Below, piece after piece: positions 33,745 to 42,099 of a stretch of 64,000 nucleotides of DNA. The notes beneath the pieces were generated by a model, which saw only the letters and a program-made list of their open reading frames with translations, was not told the origin of the DNA and ran no database searches. Source of the stretch: Phycisphaerales bacterium (GTDB taxonomy: Bacteria > Planctomycetota > Phycisphaerae > Phycisphaerales > UBA1924); contig JAIEOW010000153.1 of NCBI GenBank assembly GCA_019750095.1, forward strand, positions 1 through 64,000. Reading direction: 5' to 3'. How positions within the stretch are numbered: the first letter of the stretch is position 1; every line of letters begins with the position of its first letter. The position numbers and the translations under genes are program-made.

Positions 33745-35784
33745 ATGTTTGCACGTCCGTCCGCCATCCTTCGCGCCCTCTTTTCCGGCTCCGATCGCTC
33801 CGTCACATCCAAGCCCAAGCGCCCGCGGCAGAGTTCCGCCCACGCCTTCGGCCTCGAAGCCATGGAGTCGCGACAGCTCTTCAACTCCGATCTCGCCATC
33901 TCGTGGGATCTGGACAACTTCCGCTTCCCCGCCGTCATCGTTCCCGGTGATCGCTTCAATCCCGACGGCGGCAGCACCCGCATCGAAACCCCGCTCCTCG
34001 TTCTCAACAACGGGCCGCTCTCCGCCAACGGCACCGTCAACATCGAGTTCTACCTCTCTACCGACACCAACCTCTCCCCAGGCACCGACACCCTCCTCCG
34101 CCGATACACCGGTGAACCGCTCTTCCTCAATCGCTTCACCGGCGACCCGGACGACATCGGCGTCTTCTCCCCCGATATGCTCGTCCCCGCAGATACCGCG
34201 CCAGGAACATACTTCCTGATCGCACGGCTGGTCGCCAGCAACAACAACATCCTCGACACCAACCCCTCCAACAACATCGCCGTCTCCGCAAACGCCGTGA
34301 ACGTCCAGCGCCGCTTCGGCTCGTTCTCCGGCCGAAACAACGTCACCATGACCCTCCTTGACCCAGAGGGCACACGCGTCTCCTTCGCCATGAGCGGCGG
34401 CGGCTTCGGCGATGTCACCACTTCACCCGATGGCTTCAGCGTCACCCTCACGGGCTCCGGCAACGCCTCCATCGTCCAGGTCACCAACACCGGCGGCGAC
34501 GGCCGCTACGACTTCGTCGGCGTCGCCGTCAACGGCTCAATCGGCACCTTCAGCGCACCCAACGCTCGCCTCCGCGGGCCCCTCACCGCCACCACCGGCT
34601 TCGGCAACATCACCCTTGGCGATGTCCTCGGCCCGCGCACCATCACCGTTCCAAACACCAGCACCAGCCCATCCTTCAACTTCAACAACGTCACCAACCT
34701 CATCATCGACTCTGCCGTCGGTATCACCTCCGTCACCGCTCGCTCCTGGGACGACACCGATAGCACACGAGACATCATCGCCGCACCCTTCCTCGAAGCC
34801 CTCACGTTCATCAGCGGCAACCTCGATCTGGACCTGCGACTCTCCGGACGCTCCGGCGGCTCACTCCCCACCCTCGGCCCCGTCAACATCAATGGCGTGA
34901 TCAAACAAGCCCTCTGGCTCGTCAACGGCTCCGTCACCTCCATCAACGCCTTCGCCACCACCGTCAACTTCTTCGCCAACATCAAGGGCAACATCTCCAG
35001 CATCTCCACCGTCCAGACCCTCCGCGCCAAGATCGCTGCACGCAGCATCGGAACGATCACCTCCGGCCGAGACATCCTCGCCAGCCGCATCTACTCCGGC
35101 GCAGATCTCGGCGATGACGCCCGCTTCGGCGGCACCGGCGCCAATGCCGATACCTTCAACCCCGGCTCCATCACGTCCATCATCGTCGCCCGCAACACCG
35201 CCAACACCATCATCGGCGCCGGCTTCGACCCCGTCGATGCCGTCCCACGCAACGGCAACGATCGCATCCTCGGCGGCACCACCAGCCGCATCGGCGCCAT
35301 CACCGTCGGCAACATCTCCGGACTGCAGTCACGCTTCCTCGCCGGTGCCTATGACGGCCCGATCACCTTCGGCGGCGTCAACATCGACTGGCGATCCTCC
35401 AGCCGCTTCGAACTCTCCACCACCGGCCCACGCGTCGGCTCCTTCAGCGTGATCCGGTCCTCCACCGGCACGGGTCAGTCGGTCGCCGACATCACCATCA
35501 CCCTCGATTCGACCAGTGTCATGTCGTTCGCCAGCATCCTCACAGGCACGCTCCGCATCACCGGCCCCGGCGGCTTCGATGCCATCGCCTCGCTCACGAG
35601 CAAGTCCTTCGCCCCCAGCTCAAACAGCGCGGCCGCCACCGCCGTCTTCCGCGTCCTGCTCGCCGACACCGCCGTGATCCCGCTCCCGGGCCAGTACGAC
35701 ATCGCCATCACCACCAACACCGCCGCCGACGACCGCGGCAACTTCGCCATCCCCGGCATCTTCGGCAACTTCAATGTGGCATAA
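33745..35784 (+). CDS. Large secreted surface protein with LEPR-like N-terminal motif
   Basis: A 679-residue protein. About 40 residues in, FGLEAMESRQLF matches the spacing of the planctomycete LEPR-type sorting motif (L-E-x-x-E-x-R-x-L), with a basic Ser/Arg/Lys leader before it. The rest is rich in Gly, Ser, Thr, Asn and short beta-strand repeats, with a CARDB-like adhesive stretch at about residues 60-180 (TPLLVLNNGPLSANGTVNIE and SNNIAVSA). There is little or no Cys. It probably ends up on the cell surface. GGGAGG lies upstream of ATG 33745. It diverges from the kinase-led operon. Confidence 0.8.
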   Translation: MFARPSAILRALFSGSDRSVTSKPKRPRQSSAHAFGLEAMESRQLFNSDLAISWDLDNFRFPAVIVPGDRFNPDGGSTRIETPLLVLNNGPLSANGTVNIEFYLSTDTNLSPGTDTLLRRYTGEPLFLNRFTGDPDDIGVFSPDMLVPADTAPGTYFLIARLVASNNNILDTNPSNNIAVSANAVNVQRRFGSFSGRNNVTMTLLDPEGTRVSFAMSGGGFGDVTTSPDGFSVTLTGSGNASIVQVTNTGGDGRYDFVGVAVNGSIGTFSAPNARLRGPLTATTGFGNITLGDVLGPRTITVPNTSTSPSFNFNNVTNLIIDSAVGITSVTARSWDDTDSTRDIIAAPFLEALTFISGNLDLDLRLSGRSGGSLPTLGPVNINGVIKQALWLVNGSVTSINAFATTVNFFANIKGNISSISTVQTLRAKIAARSIGTITSGRDILASRIYSGADLGDDARFGGTGANADTFNPGSITSIIVARNTANTIIGAGFDPVDAVPRNGNDRILGGTTSRIGAITVGNISGLQSRFLAGAYDGPITFGGVNIDWRSSSRFELSTTGPRVGSFSVIRSSTGTGQSVADITITLDSTSVMSFASILTGTLRITGPGGFDAIASLTSKSFAPSSNSAAATAVFRVLLADTAVIPLPGQYDIAITTNTAADDRGNFAIPGIFGNFNVA

Positions 35785-35879
35785 TGCCCGGCAACGAAAC
35801 AAACCCGTCCCTAGGCCGTCACGAAATGGTTGCGTCCTCGTGTCCAATGACGCTTGGGATCGCTGAACAGTGGTCTTTG

Positions 35880-35907
35880 GTGGCACAGGCCTCCCGCCTG
35901 TTTCTTG
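35880..35907. repeat. GTGGCACAGG-type hairpin (single arm)
   Basis: The sequence GGTGGCACAGGC-CTCCC-GCCTG folds into a short hairpin. It closely matches the left arm of the element at 51132-51205. Here the partner arm appears to be missing. It lies in the 232-base gap downstream of the surface protein gene, where no gene is seen. Confidence 0.6.
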
Positions 35908-36016
35908 GAAACACGCACTCTACACTGGCAATACGCCGGGTCCATCACTCGTGCCGAGACCTCGCGTCATCAAGACGCCAGCTTATCGGCGACGCTGACC
36001 GGAAACTCCGTAGAAG

Positions 36017-36682
36017 TCAGTTCAACCAGTGTCGAAACTTGATCTTTGTACGATCAACGTCCGACCTCGGCGTCCCGCATTCCGGGCAGGGCAAATGCAG
36101 CGGAATGCTCTTCAGTTCGTAGGAACACGTCTCGCAACGTTGCTGACGGCTGCGACCCCACGCACGATACATCATCGCCAGGCAGGGTAAAGTCACAACA
36201 CCCGTCCATGCCGTCCAGCTCATCGCAAGTCCGAGAAAGTGCGGCCAGATTGGCACGACTCGCGCGTACTCATCGTCGCCAACGCCGCGAGGAAGAACCC
36301 ACGCGATCGGAATGCCCGCGAGAAAAGCAGGTTTCCGCAAAAAAGTCCCCGGAATCTGCGTTTGGGCATAGACCGATGAAAAACAAGGCACTGGCCATCC
36401 ATATGTTATCGCTTCGATCTCGGGCCGTGGCACGCCTTGTTGATGAGGACCTATCGCAATCGGAGTAAGCAACCCCCCGACCAATTGGGCGGCAATATCC
36501 TCGCCATGTCGCATTCCTAAGAACGCGAATATGGGTCGGGGGCTCCTTGAGAACTCAACGGCTCCCCAATGAACGACGCTACTGAGCCACGAACAAAGTA
36601 GCCCGCACAGCGGGATCAGAACCCACTTCGGTATTCGAAAGAGGCGACACATCGAGTGGCGGAAGATTCTCTTGACGAACAT
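36017..36682 (-). CDS. Membrane protein with C-terminal zinc ribbon (module copy A)
   Basis: A 221-residue protein I do not recognise by name. It has an N-terminal helix (WVLIPLCGLLCSWLSSVVHW), an extracytoplasmic stretch with YGWPVPCF, a second hydrophobic segment near LGLAMSWTAWTGVVTLPCLA, and a C-terminal zinc ribbon CETC...CPEC. The neighbour at 38893-39552 has the same plan including a GWPxxC motif, so the two are likely paralogues. It follows the secreted protein gene (36726-37781) by 43 bases that contain a perfect hairpin. ATG 36682 is used. Confidence 0.7.
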   Translation of the reverse strand: MFVKRIFRHSMCRLFRIPKWVLIPLCGLLCSWLSSVVHWGAVEFSRSPRPIFAFLGMRHGEDIAAQLVGGLLTPIAIGPHQQGVPRPEIEAITYGWPVPCFSSVYAQTQIPGTFLRKPAFLAGIPIAWVLPRGVGDDEYARVVPIWPHFLGLAMSWTAWTGVVTLPCLAMMYRAWGRSRQQRCETCSYELKSIPLHLPCPECGTPRSDVDRTKIKFRHWLN

Positions 36683-36691
36683 GTGCAAAGT

Positions 36692-36719
36692 GAGTCAGCG
36701 GCACTCCTGCCGCTGACTC
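36692..36719 (-). other. Perfect 12-bp intercistronic hairpin
   Basis: GAGTCAGCGGCA and TGCCGCTGACTC pair perfectly around a 4-base loop. On the transcribed (minus) strand the loop reads GGAG. The hairpin fills most of the 43 bases between the two genes of module copy A. No U-tract follows it, so a simple terminator is unlikely. Transcript processing, attenuation or control of translation of the second gene is possible. Confidence 0.75.
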
Positions 36720-36725
36720 TCGTGT

Positions 36726-37781
36726 CTACCACCAGGGATGAAATCCGTCGGGCCAGTGCCCGCAGGTCACCGGTCGAGTGGGATCCGCAGGAATAGGTGT
36801 AGGAACAGTGCAAAGTGGAGGCATGAATGGCGCGCCTCCAGGTGGGAGTGGGCAAGTCCAGCTTGTCGTCGCTTTGCACACCTTGACGCACTGCACGCCA
36901 AGGAAGCATGTGTCGTAGTACCAGTACCAGACCTCTTGCTTGTAGCAGACGGTGGTCGGCGTTGAACAAGACGGATCGAACGCTGGATCTTGTTCGACTC
37001 CAGGCTGCCAACGCGGCGGATTCGGCCCCCACGGCAGGTCAAGAGGCGGTCCCGGTGCCGGGATCAAGGTCCCGGGCAGACATCCCCACGGTCCACAAGG
37101 TGGCGGGGGTGGGGGTGGCGGAGGCGCGACCTGCGCACACGTTGCAAGCACTGCCGCAAACGGCTGGCTCGCCCATCCAGCTTCTACGCCCTCCTTCGCC
37201 GTCGAAGAATAAATCACCGCGTCCGACAGCGCCGTCAGAACTTCGTTCTTGCCACACGATGCCTGCTGACTCACCTTCTCGATCGGAACATCCGCCGCCT
37301 TGTAGCCGATGCCCGTCAAGAAGCTCACGGCGAGATCACGTTGCGCGGACAGCGTGATCGAGAAAAACGGGTCGTCAATCATCAGCCCGTTTGAGTACGA
37401 CTTGGGTTCGGAAGATGTGCCCGACGGAATGGTGCCAACGCCAAACATCGGGTCCCAGATGTCTTCGATCTCGAATCGACTCTTGACATACTTCACCGAC
37501 TGCAACGGATCGCCGGTCCAGGCCTTCGACTCCCACGCGCCGCCATAAACCGCAGGCGATTCGTACCAGATGGCACCGATGTTGTCGCCCACAACCGTTG
37601 AAGAGTCTCGAATCGCGAGCACGCCTTTCACCGAGGTCTGACCATTCGTCTCAACGCCGATCGGAATGAGCGTCCAGTCCTGGGCTCGAGTGCGAATCGC
37701 TGCAGGACGGGCGACTGTTTCACCGAGCGCGGAACTACAGCCCATCGCCGTGAGCATTGCGCACACAACAGACTTCCACAT
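36726..37781 (-). CDS. Secreted Cys-rich protein of unknown function (module copy A)
   Basis: A 351-residue protein with a signal peptide (MWKSVVCAMLTAMGCSSALG). The N-terminal domain (WTLIPIGVETNG, then VKGVLAIRDSSTVVGDNIGAIWYES) is shared with the protein at 39664-40569. A run of nine prolines near residue 220 leads to a C-terminal part with many Cys and Trp residues, likely disulfide-bonded. No enzyme motif is visible. It would be exported and work with the zinc-ribbon membrane protein encoded just downstream. Confidence 0.75.
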   Translation of the reverse strand: MWKSVVCAMLTAMGCSSALGETVARPAAIRTRAQDWTLIPIGVETNGQTSVKGVLAIRDSSTVVGDNIGAIWYESPAVYGGAWESKAWTGDPLQSVKYVKSRFEIEDIWDPMFGVGTIPSGTSSEPKSYSNGLMIDDPFFSITLSAQRDLAVSFLTGIGYKAADVPIEKVSQQASCGKNEVLTALSDAVIYSSTAKEGVEAGWASQPFAAVLATCAQVAPPPPPPPPPCGPWGCLPGTLIPAPGPPLDLPWGPNPPRWQPGVEQDPAFDPSCSTPTTVCYKQEVWYWYYDTCFLGVQCVKVCKATTSWTCPLPPGGAPFMPPLCTVPTPIPADPTRPVTCGHWPDGFHPWW

Positions 37782-37917
37782 AAAATCTCCTTGTTCTGAT
37801 CGTCAGCAAGACGACCCTTTGGCCGACTTTTTCAAAAGCCGACAGCAAAGTGAACAAAGAGATCAAATCGACGTCAAGTTTGGGATGATCTCGTCCACAA
37901 TGAGATCAAATCATCGA

Positions 37918-38292
37918 TTACGCCTTCGCCGGCTGCGCCTTGCTCGCCTTCACGGCCATCTCGCAGATCTGGTCAAACACCTTCGGATCGGTGATCGCCA
38001 GCTCGCTCAGCATCTTGCGGTTCAGCAGGATGCCCGCCATCTTCAAACCGTTGATGAACTGGCTATACCGGGCGTTCCGCATGCGGCAGGCCGCGGTGAT
38101 GCGGGTGATCCAAAGCCGGCGCACGTTCCGCTTCAGCCGACGGCGATCGCGAAACTGGTACACGCCCGCGCGGATGAGCGCGAACTCGGCCTTGTACTTG
38201 CTCTTGTGGCCCGAGCCGTAATGCCCGCGGGCCCGGCGAAGGATGCGCTTGCGGGCCTGCGTGCGGGCCGCGCCTTTACGAACTCGAGGCAT
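37918..38292 (-). CDS. rplT: Ribosomal protein bL20
   Basis: A 124-residue L20 beginning MPRVRKGAARTQARKRILRR and containing the YRDRRRLKR-type block (FRDRRRLKRNVRRLWITRIT) and the conserved NGLKMAGILLNRKMLSELAI end. L20 binds 23S rRNA early in 50S assembly. It follows rpmI by 150 bases on the same strand. The infC gene that normally heads this operon is not upstream; module copy B is there instead. Confidence 0.98.
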   Translation of the reverse strand: MPRVRKGAARTQARKRILRRARGHYGSGHKSKYKAEFALIRAGVYQFRDRRRLKRNVRRLWITRITAACRMRNARYSQFINGLKMAGILLNRKMLSELAITDPKVFDQICEMAVKASKAQPAKA

Positions 38293-38442
38293 GATTCAAA
38301 CTCCGTCAATGCGTCCGAGTCGGGGCGGCGGTTCAGCCGTCTTCTGGTCCCGGCGGACAGGGGGGGATGCGAGTTAAGGATAGAGAAAAACGAGGAGCGA
38401 AAAGAATGTGGAAGCGACCAATGGACTCGGGTAAACCCCGAA

Positions 38443-38769
38443 CTAGGCCTTCTTCACGCCATACTTCAGACCCGCCTTGGCGCGTTCGGCCCGGGCCTCG
38501 GCCTGTGCCGCCCGACGCTCAGTCGGGTTCGGGTTCCGCCGAAGGGCGGCCCGAGTCTGATCCCGCCCACGCAGACGACGGAACAGCAGCTTCTCCAGCC
38601 GCTTCGCCTCGGGGTTAGACATCATCTTGTCGGTTCGCAGGCGACGCAGACGCTTGCTGCTCTTGTGAGAGCGCAAGTGCTTGCCGAACGCACGGTTATG
38701 GCGAACCAGACCGGTCTTGGTGAGCCGAATCCGCTTCAGGCTCGACTTGTGGCTCTTGTTCTTGGGCAT
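38443..38769 (-). CDS. rpmI: Ribosomal protein bL35 with C-terminal extension
   Basis: The first 64 residues (MPKNKSHKSSLKRIRLTKTG, then LVRHNRAFGKHLRSHKS) are a normal L35. About 45 extra residues follow, rich in Arg, Ala and Glu, probably helical, taking the protein to 108 residues. ATG 38769 is clear from the family N terminus. Extensions of this kind are not part of bacterial L35 in general; their role here is unknown. Confidence 0.95.
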   Translation of the reverse strand: MPKNKSHKSSLKRIRLTKTGLVRHNRAFGKHLRSHKSSKRLRRLRTDKMMSNPEAKRLEKLLFRRLRGRDQTRAALRRNPNPTERRAAQAEARAERAKAGLKYGVKKA

Positions 38770-38892
38770 GACTCGAAACCTCGCCTGCTTGGTGAATACC
38801 CAGAGCACCGGTCGGGCGCAGGCGTGCCCGGAGCCGGGGGGGAAAGAGTGTAGCCTCGCGAGGTGCGATCGGCAAACTCTTTCGGTGCCCTA

Positions 38893-39552
38893 TCACTCAA
38901 GCTTTGTATCGACCCGTCCACCACATTCCGGGCAGACCATCTGTTCGGGTACTCCAACAAGGTATCCACAATCGCTGCAGCGCCCACTCAGCTTCCGCAC
39001 GATTCTATGGGTCGTGGAAAACAGTCGGTGGCCGTTGGCAAGGAGAAAAAGGACACTCCCCCAGAAAATAATATTCGCAATATAGCCGTTCCAAATCACT
39101 CTGCTACGAAGCTCATCGAGTCCATATGGAGAAGTACTCGCAACAGCACACCGCATGGGCCAGCCGACTGCCAGCTCTTTCGTATCGCGTGGATACTGCG
39201 TCGGAGGTTCATTTGCGAGTGACCATGATGGCGGACCATGCCCCGAACGACTCAGAGTCAACTCGGGTGGATTGCACGTTCCGACACCCGGAACAAACGG
39301 CAGGAGCCGGCAATATGTCACCCAAACTCTTGAATCGCAAAACCAAAACCACGCCACACTTGATTCGCTCGGCCGGAGTGAGCCATGCCCACTCGTGCCT
39401 CGCAAGGGCTTTTGCCAGGTATTGACAACCAAGAGACTGGCAACCCGAGGTGACGCGAGTCCGACAGTCGCGACAAACGCAACGCACATCAGCCAAGCGG
39501 TGACGGACTTTCGCCACTCTTGACGAAGGGCTATTGACAACTTCCGTTGCAT
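38893..39552 (-). CDS. Membrane protein with C-terminal zinc ribbon (module copy B)
   Basis: A 219-residue protein with an N-terminal helix (SVTAWLMCVAFVATVGLA), an extracytoplasmic part containing VGWPMRCAV, a second helix (YIANIIFWGSVLFLLANGH) and a C-terminal ribbon CSDCGYLVG...CPECGG. Architecture and the GWPxxC motif match the protein at 36017-36682. ATG 39552 is a reasonable start and overlaps by 22 bases the frame-corrected end of the secreted gene upstream. Longer N termini read through that gene and are rejected. Confidence 0.68.
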   Translation of the reverse strand: MQRKLSIALRQEWRKSVTAWLMCVAFVATVGLASPRVASLLVVNTWQKPLRGTSGHGSLRPSESSVAWFWFCDSRVWVTYCRLLPFVPGVGTCNPPELTLSRSGHGPPSWSLANEPPTQYPRDTKELAVGWPMRCAVASTSPYGLDELRSRVIWNGYIANIIFWGSVLFLLANGHRLFSTTHRIVRKLSGRCSDCGYLVGVPEQMVCPECGGRVDTKLE

Positions 39553-40569
39553 GGCGGTGTCCAGCTTCCATACGTACAACTCGAAGGCGACCCCGCAGTA
39601 GAAGGCGGGGGTGTCGGGCATCCACCGATAGCGCAAGCACCTGGGCAGTTTGAGGTAATAGTCTCACTGCAAGTAGATGTGCGACTCTGCGTGCATGTCC
39701 AAATCACTCCGCCGCGCGGGGGGCACACAGGTCACCGTTTGGGTCTCTGCGTAAGTCGCCGTTCTTGAAAATGTACAGTAGCAATTCGCGACACCCGTGG
39801 TGAAATCTGGCACGGCCGTGCATGGACCGGTGCTCATCCAACCCGGCATCGGTCCGATCGGCAGTTTGGGCGTTGGTGTGATGACAATCCTTGGAGTGAT
39901 GGGCCAAAGCGATCGGTGTTCGCATTGGATGTCCGTGATCGCGGCGACCAAGTACTCGCCTCCTGAAGCGGGCTGAATCTCAGCGTCAGTCATCACCGAG
40001 ATCGTGGTATCGATCGTGTTGAAGAAAAGATCAGGTGGACAATCCTGTCCTGTTCCTGTCTCACCCACCAGATTTGCAGCTGGGTAGCCGAGATTCACCA
40101 AGACTTGGAGAAGTTCCGATGCACTCGAACTGGCCTGCAGAAAGCCGGAAAGCGGATCGCTCACTAGAAGGCCGTTCCCAAAGGCCGTCGGATTGCCCGC
40201 GACTGATGCGCCTTGAAGCTGCGGCCCCAAATCGTACGGCCAGACATAGTCACCGCTGTCGTCGAGTCCGAGCGTGTTCTTTACCTTGTTGATCGCAGCA
40301 AGCCGGTCCGTGCTCTGCCACGAGTATCCCTTCCACGAGTTCGTCGACAAGTCACGCATGTACCACACCGCCACGATGTTGTTCGCGAACGTCACCGACG
40401 GATTCGCGAGCGCCAGAACGTTGTCAACGCGAGAGGGTTCGCCCAGCTCAACGATCGGGACCAGAGTCCATTCATTGTTTGCCACCGTCCAAGGCCCGAC
40501 CCGATAATCGGCACGAGCGGCGGAAGCGAGCACGCATACGCAAGTCAGCAGCATCAGGAAAAATCGCAT
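39531..40569 (-). pseudogene. Secreted Cys-rich protein, probable frameshift (module copy B)
   Basis: The first frame (39664-40569, 301 residues) has a signal peptide (MRFFLMLLTCVCVLASAARA). It aligns by eye with the secreted protein of copy A (WTLVPIVELG, VDNVLALANPSVTFANNIVA). It ends soon after a run of six C's on the coding strand (39718-39723). Dropping one C continues in a second frame to 39531 with a Cys-rich tail (GVIWTCTQSRTSTCSETITS and CPGACAIGG), matching the Cys-rich end of copy A. So the gene is either frameshifted, programmed, or carries a homopolymer sequencing error. It is preceded by 17-bp tandem repeats. Confidence 0.65.
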
Positions 40570-40577
40570 TCGGACCT

Positions 40578-40643
40578 CCCGGAAAGTTTAAATCCCGGGA
40601 AAGTGCGAATCCCGGGAAAGTGCGAATCCCGGGAAAGTGCCTC
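40578..40643. repeat. 17-bp tandem repeat just upstream of the copy B ribosome binding site
   Basis: Units of CCCGGGAAAGTGCGAAT occur at 40594-40610 and 40611-40627, flanked by a diverged 16-base unit (40578-40593) and a partial one (40628-40643). Each full unit begins with the palindrome CCCGGG. On the minus strand the last unit runs into GGGAGG, the ribosome binding site of the secreted protein gene starting at 40569. The placement suggests an operator or 5' leader structure. Confidence 0.8.
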
Positions 40644-40718
40644 CAAATGAGGGCACCGCTTTCCAAGCTAACTTGAGGTCATACCCATGTCAAGTGACAC
40701 AGCCGCGATTGTGGATAC

Positions 40719-42095
40719 TCACGGCGACAGAAACACATCCATCGCCCCCGCCGGACTCTCATTCCCCTGCAACGGCTGCGTCTGGTTCGGATTCTGGAAT
40801 CGCGCCACCGCATCCTCAAGCGCCTGCGGCAGCCAGATGTTGTCCATCTGCGTCCCGCCAGCCCCAAGACCGCCGCCCAACCCGCCCCGTGCCACCACCG
40901 GCGTGCGCAGCCAGTGCACCGAGCCGTCGTTCATCAGGGCGTTCTGCCCGCGCTGCATGTGGTTGTCGCTGCTGGCGATCGGGTTGAACCACTCGCCACG
41001 CATCGCACGCACCGTCACCGGCGAGCGATCCGCAAGCACGATCACGGTCTGCGGCTGGGTCCAGCGCGGCCGCTCTTTCGCGAACATGTTCTGATAGCTG
41101 TACGAGATCTCATCCGAGTTCGACCAATCCTCGGCGCTCGATCGGTCCTCGCTCCGGCACGCCATCGCGTTGCCCGGGCAGGCCAGATCGCTCGTCTTGG
41201 CATAGCTGGATCGCACGATCGTGAACAGGTTCGCCGAGTTGGATTCCTCACGCTTGCCGATGTTCCACCACGATCGACCCGCGGCGGAGGCCGAGGCCAT
41301 CGGGAGCATCTCGCGATAGTCGTTGGCATATGCCGCGAACCCGCGCATCGTGCCGAACATCCCCGCCTGGCAAGAGGTCGCCTGAGCCACGCCGCGCATC
41401 GCCCCGACCATCGGCGCCAGCACCGCGCCCGCGATCAGCAGGAGCGCGGCGACCGACGCCAGATCGCCCCAGCGGACCGACGGCCGCCATCGCGTGCCCT
41501 CGACGCTCTGTGCCGAGAGCTTGCGCCCGCGTTCAGAGCGCTCGATGGAGCTTTGGACAAAGGAGAGCGTGCTGGAAACCAGCGCATCGCGCTCATGCCC
41601 TGCCACGGGAAGCTCGAGCACCCGCAGCGTTTCGGCATGACGTGTCGCCCGATCACGCACGCCCCCCGGGCAACGCGACGGATCAAACCCCGCGGCCACA
41701 AGCGCTTCCAGCGCGTCTTCATCGATCGGCGAAAGGTCCTCTGTTTCCAGTTGACGCAGCCGAGCCGCCCGCACGACCGTCGCATCGATCAGTGAAGAAC
41801 TCACTGCCGGTGTCGGCCCGCACCCAAGCAACCCAAGCAACGCCACGCACCGATCAATCCGAGGTTCAGGCCGAGGCTCGGGCGCAAGCCCGGGCACGCT
41901 CTTCGCACGTCCATCCAGCGTCGTCAGTGCCTGGGCTTGCGCCCAGGCCTCGGATTGAACGTCACCAAACACCGCCTCGAGCGCCGCCTGATCCATCGCC
42001 GAAAGCTCAAACCCATGCGACTCATCGTGCCGATCGTCGGATGGGCCGTGCGTGCGGGAAGGATCATTCGGATTGGATCGATTGCTGGGGATCAT
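40719..42095 (-). CDS. Putative anti-sigma-like membrane protein with DUF1559-like ectodomain
   Basis: A 458-residue protein coded 4 bases after an ECF sigma factor. The N-terminal 220 residues are cytosolic and helical (AMDQAALEAVFGDVQSEAWA). One membrane helix follows (VAALLLIAGAVLAPMVGAM), and directly after it comes MFGTMRGFAAYANDYREMLP and a late NHMQRGQNALMNDGSVHWL. The second part resembles pseudopilin-derived DUF1559 proteins (the H...DG signature). The place and helix order suggest an anti-sigma factor with a sensing ectodomain. There is no classic zinc anti-sigma HxxxCxxC motif. Residues about 48-76 are encoded by a hairpin repeat. Confidence 0.65.
   Translation of the reverse strand: MIPSNRSNPNDPSRTHGPSDDRHDESHGFELSAMDQAALEAVFGDVQSEAWAQAQALTTLDGRAKSVPGLAPEPRPEPRIDRCVALLGLLGCGPTPAVSSSLIDATVVRAARLRQLETEDLSPIDEDALEALVAAGFDPSRCPGGVRDRATRHAETLRVLELPVAGHERDALVSSTLSFVQSSIERSERGRKLSAQSVEGTRWRPSVRWGDLASVAALLLIAGAVLAPMVGAMRGVAQATSCQAGMFGTMRGFAAYANDYREMLPMASASAAGRSWWNIGKREESNSANLFTIVRSSYAKTSDLACPGNAMACRSEDRSSAEDWSNSDEISYSYQNMFAKERPRWTQPQTVIVLADRSPVTVRAMRGEWFNPIASSDNHMQRGQNALMNDGSVHWLRTPVVARGGLGGGLGAGGTQMDNIWLPQALEDAVARFQNPNQTQPLQGNESPAGAMDVFLSP
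41868..41953. repeat. Inverted GCAA-hairpin pair inside a coding region
   Basis: The left arm (41868-41898) contains CTCGGGC-GCAA-GCCCGGG; the right arm (41926-41953) contains CTGGGC-TTGC-GCCCAG, its inverted copy. It is the same family as 15291-15379 and 45187-45290. It lies in frame in the sigma-linked membrane protein (40719-42095) and contributes about 28 residues including VPGLAPEPRPEPR. Confidence 0.78.
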
Positions 42096-42099
42096 GAAC

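Noticed and set aside
36046-36468. Plus-strand frame opposite the zinc-ribbon membrane gene
   Set aside because: Ser/Arg-rich with no motif; the opposite strand has membrane helices and a CxxC ribbon.
39126-39523. Plus-strand frames within module copy B
   Set aside because: Two overlapping short frames with unrelated sequence; the minus-strand membrane protein explains the region better.
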